A DNA stretch of 64,000 nt from CAVUCH01 sp963697705 (GTDB lineage: Bacteria; Acidobacteriota; Vicinamibacteria; Vicinamibacterales; JAENWD01), in assembly GCA_963697705.1 (NCBI GenBank), contig CAVOPA010000017.1:1426001-1490000 (forward strand), read 5' to 3'. Under the pieces are notes generated by a model. It had not been told where the DNA came from, ran no database searches, and saw only the letters and a program-made list of their open reading frames with translations. A program made the position numbers and the translations under genes. Shown in pieces: positions 53,099 through 60,738 of this stretch (position 1 is its first letter; each line of letters begins with the position of its first letter).

Positions 53099-53863
53099 AT
53101 GATCTGTCAGCCAATCTCGAAAGCCGTGATGGTGGCCGCAGCCATGCTGGCCCTTACCTCCTCCGCGGGAGCACAGCAGCCAGCGGCGCAGCCTTCCGGC
53201 GATACCAAGGCGGATCGCGTGGCCGCCCTGAAGCAGTCGCTGCAGCAGGGACAGGCGCTGATCCGCAAGTACGAATGGGTCGAGACCACCATCATCAGCA
53301 TGAAGGGCGAGGAAAAGGCGCGAAAGCAGAACCGCTGCTACTACGGCGCGGATGGGAAGGTGCAGAAGACGCCGATTGCTGGCGACGCGCCACAGGCTGC
53401 GGCCGAGAGCGGGGGCGGCGGCCGCTCAGGTCGTCGTGGCGGCGGGAAGGTGAAGGAGCACGTCGTCGAGAACAAGAAAGGCGAGATTCAGGACTACATG
53501 GAGAGCGCCGTGGCTCTCATCCACCAGTACGTTCCGCCGGATCCTGCCAAGATCCAGGCAGCCAAGGAGGGCGGGCGCATCAAGCCGGAGGCGCAGGCGG
53601 GCGGGCAGGCGCGCCTGCAGATCAGCGAGTACCTGAAGCCGAAGGACTCGATGACGATCGACATCGACGGGGCCGCCAATCGTCTCCTCGGTCTCGGCGT
53701 CAACACGTATCTCGACAAGCCGGACGAACCGGTCACCCTGGCGGTGCAGATGGGCGCGCTGCCCGACGGCGCCACCTACGCGGCGCAGACGACGCTCGAG
53801 GCGACGGCGAAGAACATCCGCGTCGTCATCCAGAACTCGGGGCATCGGCCACTGTCGCAGTGA
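53099..53863 (+). CDS. Secreted protein of unknown function
   Basis: The 254-residue product has a signal peptide (MVAAAMLALTSSAGAQQP). The mature part has a helical start (ADRVAALKQSLQQGQALIRK) with KYEWVETTIISMKGEEK, a Gly/Arg/Ser-rich loop, KKGEIQDYMESAVALIHQYV, then a beta domain (ADLQISEYLKP-like and VTLAVQMGALPDGA). I do not recognise a family. ATG 53099 is supported only by a weak GTGGAG. It follows the sortase gene by 131 bases and may be part of the same unit. Confidence 0.7.
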   Translation: MICQPISKAVMVAAAMLALTSSAGAQQPAAQPSGDTKADRVAALKQSLQQGQALIRKYEWVETTIISMKGEEKARKQNRCYYGADGKVQKTPIAGDAPQAAAESGGGGRSGRRGGGKVKEHVVENKKGEIQDYMESAVALIHQYVPPDPAKIQAAKEGGRIKPEAQAGGQARLQISEYLKPKDSMTIDIDGAANRLLGLGVNTYLDKPDEPVTLAVQMGALPDGATYAAQTTLEATAKNIRVVIQNSGHRPLSQ

Positions 53864-54069
53864 ACGCCACGTCCTGTGCCAGCCTGGGCGTCGCGGAGGG
53901 CGGCATGGTTCGGGCTGTACACGTTCGGCCGGAGCGTGAGCCACGAGGGCACTGGCATCGTCTCGCGCTGGATCACGTCCGTGCGCATCGTTCTCGCGGT
54001 CTTCCTCTTGCTCGGCCTCGGCACGGACCTCCGCACCGGCATGGGAGCGTGCGCCGGAGGACCTCTCGG

Positions 54070-54999
54070 ATGATCCGACGCGCCGGCATGATGGCGGCGG
54101 CGCTGTCGCTGTTCGCGGCGGCGGCAGTCTCAGCGCAGGACCTGGCGCCGAGGGCCTACGCCAACGTGCCAGTGAACGGCACGTTCCTCGTCGTGGGCCT
54201 CGGCGTGTCGCACGGCGGCGTCGTATCGGATCCCACACTCCCTGTCACCGACGTCAGCGCGACGGTGGAGACGCCGTCGGTCGGCGTGGCCCGATCCTTC
54301 AGCCTCTTCGGCCGCACTGCGCAGGCGTTTGGCGCGTTGCCGTACTCGTGGGCAGACGTCTCGGGCAAGGTGCTCGAAGAGGCGAGAAGCGTCAGCCGCT
54401 CTGGCCTGTCGGACATGCAGTTCAGGATGTCGGTGCTCGTGCGTGGCGCGCCCGCCGTCTCGCTGCTGGAGTTCGCCAAGGCACCGCGTCGCACCATCCT
54501 GGGCGCGAGCCTGACGGTCCTCGCCCCGACGGGCGAGTTCTTCCCGAACAAGCTGATAAATCTCGGCACGAACCGGTGGTCCTTCAAGCCGGAATTCGCG
54601 CTGTCGCAGCCGTTCCGCGAGCGATGGCTGCTCGACGCGTACGGCGGCGTGTGGTTCTTCACCGCCAACAACTCGTTCTACCCGGGAGCCGCGATCAAGA
54701 CCCAGGAGCCGATCGGCACGTTTCAATGGCACGTCAGCTACAACTTCACCCGTCAGCTGTGGGCGGCCGTCGATGCCACCTACTACTTCGGCGGCCGGAC
54801 TACCATTCAAGGTGTCGAGGGCAACGATCTGCTGTCGAACTCTCGGGCGGGCGGCACGCTCGTCGTGCCGGTGGGCAAACGGCACTCGGTGAAGCTGGCC
54901 GTCAGCAGAGGAGCCATCATCCGCTACGGCGCCAACTTCACCACGTACTCGTTCGGATGGCAGACCGGCTGGGTGCCGCGACCGAAACCCGTGCCATGA
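54070..54999 (+). CDS. Outer-membrane transporter-like barrel (MetA-pathway phenol degradation type)
   Basis: The 309-residue product has a signal peptide (AAALSLFAAAAVSAQ) and then a barrel with segments FLVVGLGVSHGGVVSD, SFSLFGRTAQAFGALPYSWAD, LGASLTVLAPTGEFFPN and TFQWHVSYNFTRQLWAAVDA. This resembles the family annotated as transporter (MetA-pathway of phenol degradation), whose substrates are not settled. ATG 54070 has GGAGGA eight bases before it. It stands alone between the secreted protein at 53099 and the gene at 55251. Confidence 0.78.
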   Translation: MIRRAGMMAAALSLFAAAAVSAQDLAPRAYANVPVNGTFLVVGLGVSHGGVVSDPTLPVTDVSATVETPSVGVARSFSLFGRTAQAFGALPYSWADVSGKVLEEARSVSRSGLSDMQFRMSVLVRGAPAVSLLEFAKAPRRTILGASLTVLAPTGEFFPNKLINLGTNRWSFKPEFALSQPFRERWLLDAYGGVWFFTANNSFYPGAAIKTQEPIGTFQWHVSYNFTRQLWAAVDATYYFGGRTTIQGVEGNDLLSNSRAGGTLVVPVGKRHSVKLAVSRGAIIRYGANFTTYSFGWQTGWVPRPKPVP

Positions 55000-55051
55000 G
55001 GCCCGGCAACGTATCGCGTTACGAATCCGTGGCGCATTTCCACCGTGTGCC

Positions 55052-55065
55052 TCCGACATTTCGGA
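55052..55065. promoter_or_regulatory. Putative operator, motif site 6
   Basis: TCCGACATTTCGGA is a near-perfect palindrome about 190 bases upstream of the gene at 55251. It is the reverse complement of the consensus and therefore fits either strand. Confidence 0.45.
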
Positions 55066-55250
55066 CGTTCCCCGATCCACCGGACGCTGCCACGCGTGTG
55101 CGGCGACGGAGCGGGGGAGCAAGTGCCTATTTCGCTGCGTCTTAGCTGGCGCAATGGCTGCACGCCCGTCCGGCACGGGCCGTGCTCCTGCCTAGCCTTG
55201 GGCCTGTCTCGTGACGGCACCTGCAGACACGTGAATCGATGGAGAGTCTG

Positions 55251-57716
55251 ATGCGACGGCATTCTCGCGCGCGCGCACCAATCGCGCTCCTTACCGTAGC
55301 CGGCCTCATCACGCCGGCCTCGGGCTTCGGCAGCGCGCAGGCTCCGGCGACCGCGCCGACATCGGCCACCGCCCCCGCGAAGGCAGGCGCGCCCGCCCAG
55401 ACGGCCGCGCCCACCAAGACTGCAGTGGGCGCCAAGACCGCAACGCCAGGAACAGCGCCCGCCGAACCGGATGGCGGCTGGCCTCGCGCCTACCTGACTC
55501 CGTCCGGCGGACGCGTGCTCGTCTTCCAGCCGCAGATTGCGAGCTGGGAAGGGCAGAAGCGCCTGGTCGGATACGCTGCCGTGTCGTATCAGGCGAAGGG
55601 CGCCGAGAAGGCGGAGCTCGGCAGCGTTCAGATCGAGACGCAGACCACCGTGGCGCTCGGCGAGCGGCTGGTGAGCTTCACACCGCTCAAGCTGGCGGAA
55701 GCCAAGTTCCCGACGCTGGATCGCGACACCACGCGGGAGGTCGTCACGCAGATCACCGCGGGGATCCCCGATCACGACCGCGTCATCGCGCTCGACCGCG
55801 TGCTGGCCTATGTGGACACGAGCACGATCATCCCGAAGAACATCGAGGGCGTGAAGGCCGACCCGCCGACCATCTTCTTCAGCTCGGGACCCGCGGTGCT
55901 CGTGAACTTCGACGGCGACCCGATCTGGAGCCCGATCAAGGACAACGATCTGAAGTACGCGGTGAACACGAACTGGGATGTGTTCGAGCACGCGCCGACG
56001 AAGACGTACTACCTGCGCCAGGATCAGTCGTGGCTCAGTGCCAAGGACGTGAAAGGCCAGTGGACGCCGGCGGGCCAGCTGCCGGGCAGCTTCTCGAAGC
56101 TGCCGGCCGACGACAACTGGAAGGACGTGAAGGCCGCGCTGCCCGGCAAGAAGCTCGAATCCAACGCCGTTCCCACCGTCTTCGTGAGCACGACGCCCGC
56201 GGAGATGCTGCTCCTGCGCGGACAACCGAGCTACCTGCTGGTGGGCGGCACCAAGGATCTGCTCTGGGTGCAGAACACCGAGAGCGACGTGTTCCGGATG
56301 GGTCGGACGGGCCCCGTCTATTACCTCGTCGCGGGCCGCTGGTTCTCTGCGCCTGACTTCACCGGGCCGTGGACATTCGCGTCCACGAAGCTGCCCGAGG
56401 ACTTCAAGAAGATTCCGCTCGAGCACCCGCGCTCGCGCGTGCTCGCCTCGGTGCCGGGCACGCCGCAGGCTGCTGAAGCGGTCCTGCTCGCGCAGGTCCC
56501 GCAGACCGCACGTGTGAACAAGAAGGAGATCAAGGCGCCGGACGTCGCGTACCAGGGCGATCCCAAGTTCGAGCCGATCGAGAAGACGTCGCTCTCGCGG
56601 GCGGTGAACACCGACAAGGACATCGTCAAGGTCGGGGACCTCTACTACATGTGCTTCCAGGGCGTGTGGTTCGTCTCGTCGAGCCCGCAGGGACCATGGG
56701 AGGTCACGAGCTCGGTGCCGCAGACAATCTACGAGATCCCCGTCAGCTCGCCCGTGCACAACGTCACGTACGTGACCGTGGTGGAAGAAGACACCAGCGA
56801 CGATTGGGTGACCTTCGCGGCCGTCGCCGGCTACAGCGGCATGATGGTGGCCTGGGGCTGCGCGGTGTGGGGCAGCGGGTACTACTACCCGCCGTACTGG
56901 GGCTATGGCGGCTATTACCCTTACTACTACCCGCACTATCCCACCTACGGCTACGGCGCCTACTACAACCCGTGGACGGGCGCGTACGGCCGATCGGCCG
57001 TCGCATACGGCCCATACGGCGGCGCTGGTGTGACCGCCCGGTACAACCCGCGCACCGGCACCTACTCCCGGGGCGCGGCGGCGTGGGGACCCTACGGTGC
57101 GCGCGGCGCAGCCGAGGCCTACAACCCACGAACCGGCGCGTACGGGCGGACCCGCCAGGGCTCGAACGTGTACGGCAGCTGGGGATCGACGGCCGTGCAG
57201 CGGGGCGACGACTGGGCGCGCACCGCCCGCACGACCAGCAACCGCACCGGCCAGACCACGCGTGTCACCCAGGGCAGCGGCGGCGGCGAGGCGGTGACGC
57301 GGCGCGGGCCGCAGGGCAGCGGCGGCGTTGCGCGCACGGGCAGCGGTGACGTCTACGCCGGGCGCGACGGCAACGTGTATCGGAAGGAAGGCGACACCTG
57401 GCAGCGCTACGACGGCGGCGGCGGGTGGAACGACGCGAACAGGCCAGAGACCCAACGCGATCCCGCCACGCGCCAGGGCACGACGGCGTCTCCCCGGACG
57501 ACCGAGTACGGGTCCGGCGCGCGCGCGGGCGGCGACAGCACGATCAGCCAGCTCGATCGCGACCGTGCCGCACGCACCGACGGCGCCACCCGGACGCGAG
57601 ACGCGGGGACGTACCGGAGCGGCGCCGGCAGCACCAGCAGGGGCGGCAGCAGCTACGGCGGCAGCTACCGGCCGAGCGGCGGCGGCATGCGTGGAGGAGG
57701 CGGGCGCCGGCGGTAA
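55251..57716 (+). CDS. Large secreted Tyr/Gly-rich protein (annotated elsewhere as carbohydrate-binding V/XII)
   Basis: From ATG 55251 the protein has 821 residues and a signal peptide (IALLTVAGLITPASGFG). An Ala/Pro/Thr-rich linker (about 30-75) precedes a globular part with SWEGQKRLVGYAAVSYQAKG, VDTSTIIPKNIEGVKADPP, repeated WLSAKDVKGQWTPAG- and WFSAPDFTGPWTFAS-like units and WFVSSSPQGPWEVTSSVP. The C-terminal third is Gly/Tyr/Ser/Arg-rich (PPYWGYGGYYPYYYPHYP, then YNPRTGAYGRTRQG) and ends in GGGMRGGGGRRR. Similar proteins carry a carbohydrate-binding V/XII name; actual ligand binding is unproven. The GGGGRRR tail matches the DUF3300 end at 190. A TGGAGAG five bases before 55251 favours this ATG over 55239. 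Confidence 0.75.
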   Translation: MRRHSRARAPIALLTVAGLITPASGFGSAQAPATAPTSATAPAKAGAPAQTAAPTKTAVGAKTATPGTAPAEPDGGWPRAYLTPSGGRVLVFQPQIASWEGQKRLVGYAAVSYQAKGAEKAELGSVQIETQTTVALGERLVSFTPLKLAEAKFPTLDRDTTREVVTQITAGIPDHDRVIALDRVLAYVDTSTIIPKNIEGVKADPPTIFFSSGPAVLVNFDGDPIWSPIKDNDLKYAVNTNWDVFEHAPTKTYYLRQDQSWLSAKDVKGQWTPAGQLPGSFSKLPADDNWKDVKAALPGKKLESNAVPTVFVSTTPAEMLLLRGQPSYLLVGGTKDLLWVQNTESDVFRMGRTGPVYYLVAGRWFSAPDFTGPWTFASTKLPEDFKKIPLEHPRSRVLASVPGTPQAAEAVLLAQVPQTARVNKKEIKAPDVAYQGDPKFEPIEKTSLSRAVNTDKDIVKVGDLYYMCFQGVWFVSSSPQGPWEVTSSVPQTIYEIPVSSPVHNVTYVTVVEEDTSDDWVTFAAVAGYSGMMVAWGCAVWGSGYYYPPYWGYGGYYPYYYPHYPTYGYGAYYNPWTGAYGRSAVAYGPYGGAGVTARYNPRTGTYSRGAAAWGPYGARGAAEAYNPRTGAYGRTRQGSNVYGSWGSTAVQRGDDWARTARTTSNRTGQTTRVTQGSGGGEAVTRRGPQGSGGVARTGSGDVYAGRDGNVYRKEGDTWQRYDGGGGWNDANRPETQRDPATRQGTTASPRTTEYGSGARAGGDSTISQLDRDRAARTDGATRTRDAGTYRSGAGSTSRGGSSYGGSYRPSGGGMRGGGGRRR

Positions 57717-57769
57717 CCGGCGTGCCGCGTGGACGTGGACGGGGCAACGAATCACAACAAGGAGGAACG

Positions 57770-58318
57770 ATGCGAGCACTCACGATACTTGCGATGTCAG
57801 CGGTGACGGCGTTGACGTCGAGCGCTGCGATGGCGCAGACCAAGTCGCTCACCGGTGACACCAAGGTGGTCACGGCAACGGTCGAAGCGATCGACCAGGC
57901 CACGCGCCAGGTCACTCTGAAGAACGAAGACGGCACCTACGAGGTGCTCGACGTCCCGGCGAGCGTCAAGCGGTTCGATGGGCTCAAGGTCGGCGACAAG
58001 GTGAAGGCCCGCTACTACGAGAACATCGTGCTCCGGCTGAAGCAGCCCGGCGAGAAGGACGTGGACAGCTCCACCGCGGCGGTCACGCCCTCCGCAAGCG
58101 GCGCCAAGCCAGCGGGCACGCTCGCCAGCCAGCGAGCGATTACCGCCACGATCACGGCCATCGACCCCAACGTGCCTTCGATCACATTCACGGGCCCGAA
58201 CGGCTGGAAGTACAGCTCGCGCGTGCAGGACACGGCCGCGCTCGCGAAGGTGAAGGTGGGCGACAAGGTCGATATCACGTGGACGACGGCCGCGCTGGTG
58301 TCGTTCGAGGCGCCGTAA
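57770..58318 (+). CDS. Secreted protein of unknown function
   Basis: The 182-residue product has a signal peptide (TALTSSAAMAQT). The mature part contains two similar beta-rich segments: VTATVEAIDQATRQVTLKNE with KVGDKVKARYYENIVLRL, and ITATITAIDPNVPSITFTGP with KVGDKVDITWTTAALVSF. The repeat suggests a duplicated small beta domain. I do not recognise the family. ATG 57770 has AAGGAGG eight bases before it. It follows the large secreted protein gene by 53 bases. Confidence 0.75.
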   Translation: MRALTILAMSAVTALTSSAAMAQTKSLTGDTKVVTATVEAIDQATRQVTLKNEDGTYEVLDVPASVKRFDGLKVGDKVKARYYENIVLRLKQPGEKDVDSSTAAVTPSASGAKPAGTLASQRAITATITAIDPNVPSITFTGPNGWKYSSRVQDTAALAKVKVGDKVDITWTTAALVSFEAP

Positions 58319-58367
58319 CCGGGCCGCGTCGGCCCACAGGCGGGCCGGTGCCGGCGGCAAGGCACAC

Positions 58368-59186
58368 ATGACGGCGATTCGGCGATGGAGGCTGGGAGTG
58401 GCGCTTGCGGGCGCCCTCCTGCCTGCCGCGGCGCACGCGCAGACCGCGAGCGTCGCTCCGGCAGCGACGACGGCGTCACGCGCGGAGGCGGCCGGCGCAG
58501 ACCAGGCCGCGCCCGTCGAGCAGCGCGGCGGGTTCAAGGGGTTGTTGCGCGACGTCGTGTCCGACTACGGCAACTTCTTCTCTGTGGAAAGCGCCGAGTG
58601 GATGTCGGCCGGCGGCGTGGCCGCTCTCGCCGTGCACGGCGCGGACGGGGCCATCCGCGAAGAGCTCCAGGATCCCGAGGCACCGGCCACGCAGGCGTTG
58701 ACGCTGGACGGCGGGGCGCAGTACGGGAGCCTGGCGGGGCAGGCACCGCTCGCCCTCGGCTGGTGGGCGATCGGGGCGGCCATGCACAGCCCGCGGGGGG
58801 CGGCGGCTGGACGCGACCTCGTGCGCGCACAAATCAACGCGCTCGGCTTCACCTACGCGCTGAAGTACGCGGTGAATCGCACCCGCCCGAACGGCGACCC
58901 CCGCTCGTTCCCGTCGGGTCACGCGTCGGCGGCGTTCGCCACCGCCATGGTGCTGCAGGCACATTACGGGTGGAAGGTCGGCCTGCCCTTCTTTGCGGCG
59001 GCGACCTATACGGGCGCCTCCCGTCTCACCCTGGACAAGCATTGGGCCAGTGACGTGGTCTTTGGGGCCGTCGTGGGCATGACCTGCGGCCGCACCGTGA
59101 CCCTGCACCTGCGCCACACGCGCCTCGCCGTCGCGCCGCAGGTGGTGCCGGGCGGCGGGGCGGTCACGTTCACGGCAATGAGGTAG
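58368..59186 (+). CDS. PAP2-family phosphatase
   Basis: PAP2 enzymes dephosphorylate phosphatidic acid or undecaprenyl pyrophosphate. The 272-residue protein has a signal peptide, an N-terminal extension (about 55-150) and the PAP2 core: KYAVNRTRPNGDPRSFPSGH with the catalytic Arg and His, then SRLTLDKHWASDVVFGAVVG. The signature KX6RP-PSGH-SRX5HX3D is complete. The N-terminal part is longer than a plain PAP2 and may be a periplasmic domain. It lies 49 bases after the previous gene. Confidence 0.92.
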   Translation: MTAIRRWRLGVALAGALLPAAAHAQTASVAPAATTASRAEAAGADQAAPVEQRGGFKGLLRDVVSDYGNFFSVESAEWMSAGGVAALAVHGADGAIREELQDPEAPATQALTLDGGAQYGSLAGQAPLALGWWAIGAAMHSPRGAAAGRDLVRAQINALGFTYALKYAVNRTRPNGDPRSFPSGHASAAFATAMVLQAHYGWKVGLPFFAAATYTGASRLTLDKHWASDVVFGAVVGMTCGRTVTLHLRHTRLAVAPQVVPGGGAVTFTAMR

Positions 59187-59189
59187 CGC

Positions 59190-59303
59190 ATGTCCAGGGC
59201 CAAAGCGACCGGGATCCTCAGCTTCCTCGGGTTGATGGTGATTCGTCAGCCGGAGAGCATAGCGAACCCGGCCGAGCCCGCAGGCGCCAGGAGTGCGAAG
59301 TGA
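59190..59303 (+). CDS. Possible 37-residue leader peptide
   Basis: A short frame starts at ATG 59190, three bases after the PAP2 stop, and ends at TGA 59301-59303, which overlaps the GTG of the next gene (59300). The predicted peptide begins MSRAKATGILSFLGLMVIRQ. The overlap suggests translational coupling. There is no family evidence, so this may be chance. Confidence 0.3.
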   Translation: MSRAKATGILSFLGLMVIRQPESIANPAEPAGARSAK

Positions 59304-60640
59304 GCCGCGAGGCGGGCGTCGCCGAACCGGAGCCGAGGAAGGCGCTCGTCGAGCGGCTGCTCTCGCCGATTGCCGACGTACGCCGCGAGGAGGCGCTGAG
59401 CGCGCTGTTGATGACGCTCACGATGTTCCTCATCCTGTGGGCGTACTACCTCTTGAAGACCGCCCGCGAGGTGTTCATCCTCGCCGAGGGCGGCGCAGAG
59501 GTGAAAAGTTATTCCTCGGCAGGGCAGGCGATCCTGCTGCTCGGCCTGGTGCCCGCATACAGCGCCTTCGCCTCGCGCGTGAACCGCGTGCAGCTCGTGC
59601 AATGGGTCACGCTCTTCTTCGTCGCCAACCTGGTGCTGTTCGCGCTCGCGGTCGGCGCCGGGCTGCACGTCGGCATCGTCTACTTCCTGTGGGTCGGCAT
59701 CTTCAACGTCATGGTGATCGCCCAGTTCTGGGCGTTCGCCAACGACCTGTACACGAAGGACCAGGGCAAGCGCCTGTTCCCGCTGATCGGCGTCGGCAGC
59801 AGCCTGGGCGCGTGGCTCGGCTCGGTCCGGGCAGGCCAGGTCGTCGAAGCGTTCGGGCCCCAGCGCCTGCTGATCGCCGGCGCCGTGATCCTCGGCCTGT
59901 GCGTTCTGCTCTCACGCCTCGTCGACCGTGTCACGCGACGAGCGTCGCGCGAGGACCCGCAGCAGGCAGACGCGAAGATTGCCGGCGGGAAGAACGGCTT
60001 CAGCATGATCGCGTCCGACAAGTACCTGGCGCTGATTGCCGTGCTCACGATCTTCCTGAACGTGGTGAACACGTCCGGCGAGTACTTGTTCGGCCGCTAC
60101 GTCGTGGATACGGCCAACGCGACGTTCGGGACGGGACCGGCGGCGCAAGCGGCGCGCCAGCAGTTCATCGGCGAGACCTACAGCAGCCTGTTCAGTTACG
60201 TGAACCTGATCGGGTTCCTGCTGCAGCTGTTCGTCGTCTCGCGCGTGTTCAAGTTTCTCGGCGTGGGGCGCGCCCTGTTCATCCATCCCATCGTGGCGCT
60301 CGGCGGCTATCTCATGATGCTGCGTGCGCCGTCGATGGAAGCCATGCGCTGGCTGAAGATCGCGGACAACAGCATCGACTACTCGCTCGGCAACACGACG
60401 AAGCAGGCGCTGTGGCTGCCCACGTCGCGCGAGGCGAAGTACAAGGCCAAGCAGGCCGTCGACTCGTTCTGCGTACGTGCCGGTGACGTGCTGCAGGCGG
60501 GGCTGGTGTGGAGCGGCGAGCGGGCCGCGCTGGCCGTGCCCGGGTTCGCGGCCGTGATCATCGTGCTCACCGGCGGGTGGCTGACGGTGGTCGTAGGCCT
60601 GAACCGCCGGATCCGCCGGCAGGCCGGCGGCGAACTGTAG
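59300..60640 (+). CDS. Npt1/Npt2-family (ATP/ADP translocase-like) nucleotide transporter
   Basis: The 446-residue protein has about 12 membrane segments with family blocks AYYLLKTAREVFILAEGGAE, VYFLWVGIFNVMVIAQFWAF, RLFPLIGVGSSLGAW and FSYVNLIGFLLQLFVVSRVF. It belongs to the COG3202 group that includes nucleotide exchangers of intracellular bacteria, but free-living relatives have unknown substrates. The C-terminus is basic (RRIRRQAGGEL). GTG 59300 overlaps the stop of a possible leader. Substrate cannot be read from the sequence. Confidence 0.88.
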   Translation: MSREAGVAEPEPRKALVERLLSPIADVRREEALSALLMTLTMFLILWAYYLLKTAREVFILAEGGAEVKSYSSAGQAILLLGLVPAYSAFASRVNRVQLVQWVTLFFVANLVLFALAVGAGLHVGIVYFLWVGIFNVMVIAQFWAFANDLYTKDQGKRLFPLIGVGSSLGAWLGSVRAGQVVEAFGPQRLLIAGAVILGLCVLLSRLVDRVTRRASREDPQQADAKIAGGKNGFSMIASDKYLALIAVLTIFLNVVNTSGEYLFGRYVVDTANATFGTGPAAQAARQQFIGETYSSLFSYVNLIGFLLQLFVVSRVFKFLGVGRALFIHPIVALGGYLMMLRAPSMEAMRWLKIADNSIDYSLGNTTKQALWLPTSREAKYKAKQAVDSFCVRAGDVLQAGLVWSGERAALAVPGFAAVIIVLTGGWLTVVVGLNRRIRRQAGGEL

Positions 60641-60738
60641 CGCCGTGAGGTTCGCGGTCGCGATATCGCCAGCGTGCGCCGGTTGCGCCAGACGGGCCCC
60701 GGCCCGGGAGCGAGGCAGCACCACTTCAGAGCACACGC

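Noticed and set aside
54924..57779. Long antisense open frame (951 codons) opposite the large secreted protein
   Set aside because: Ala/Arg/Val-rich with no domain or motif; explained by codon bias on the coding strand.
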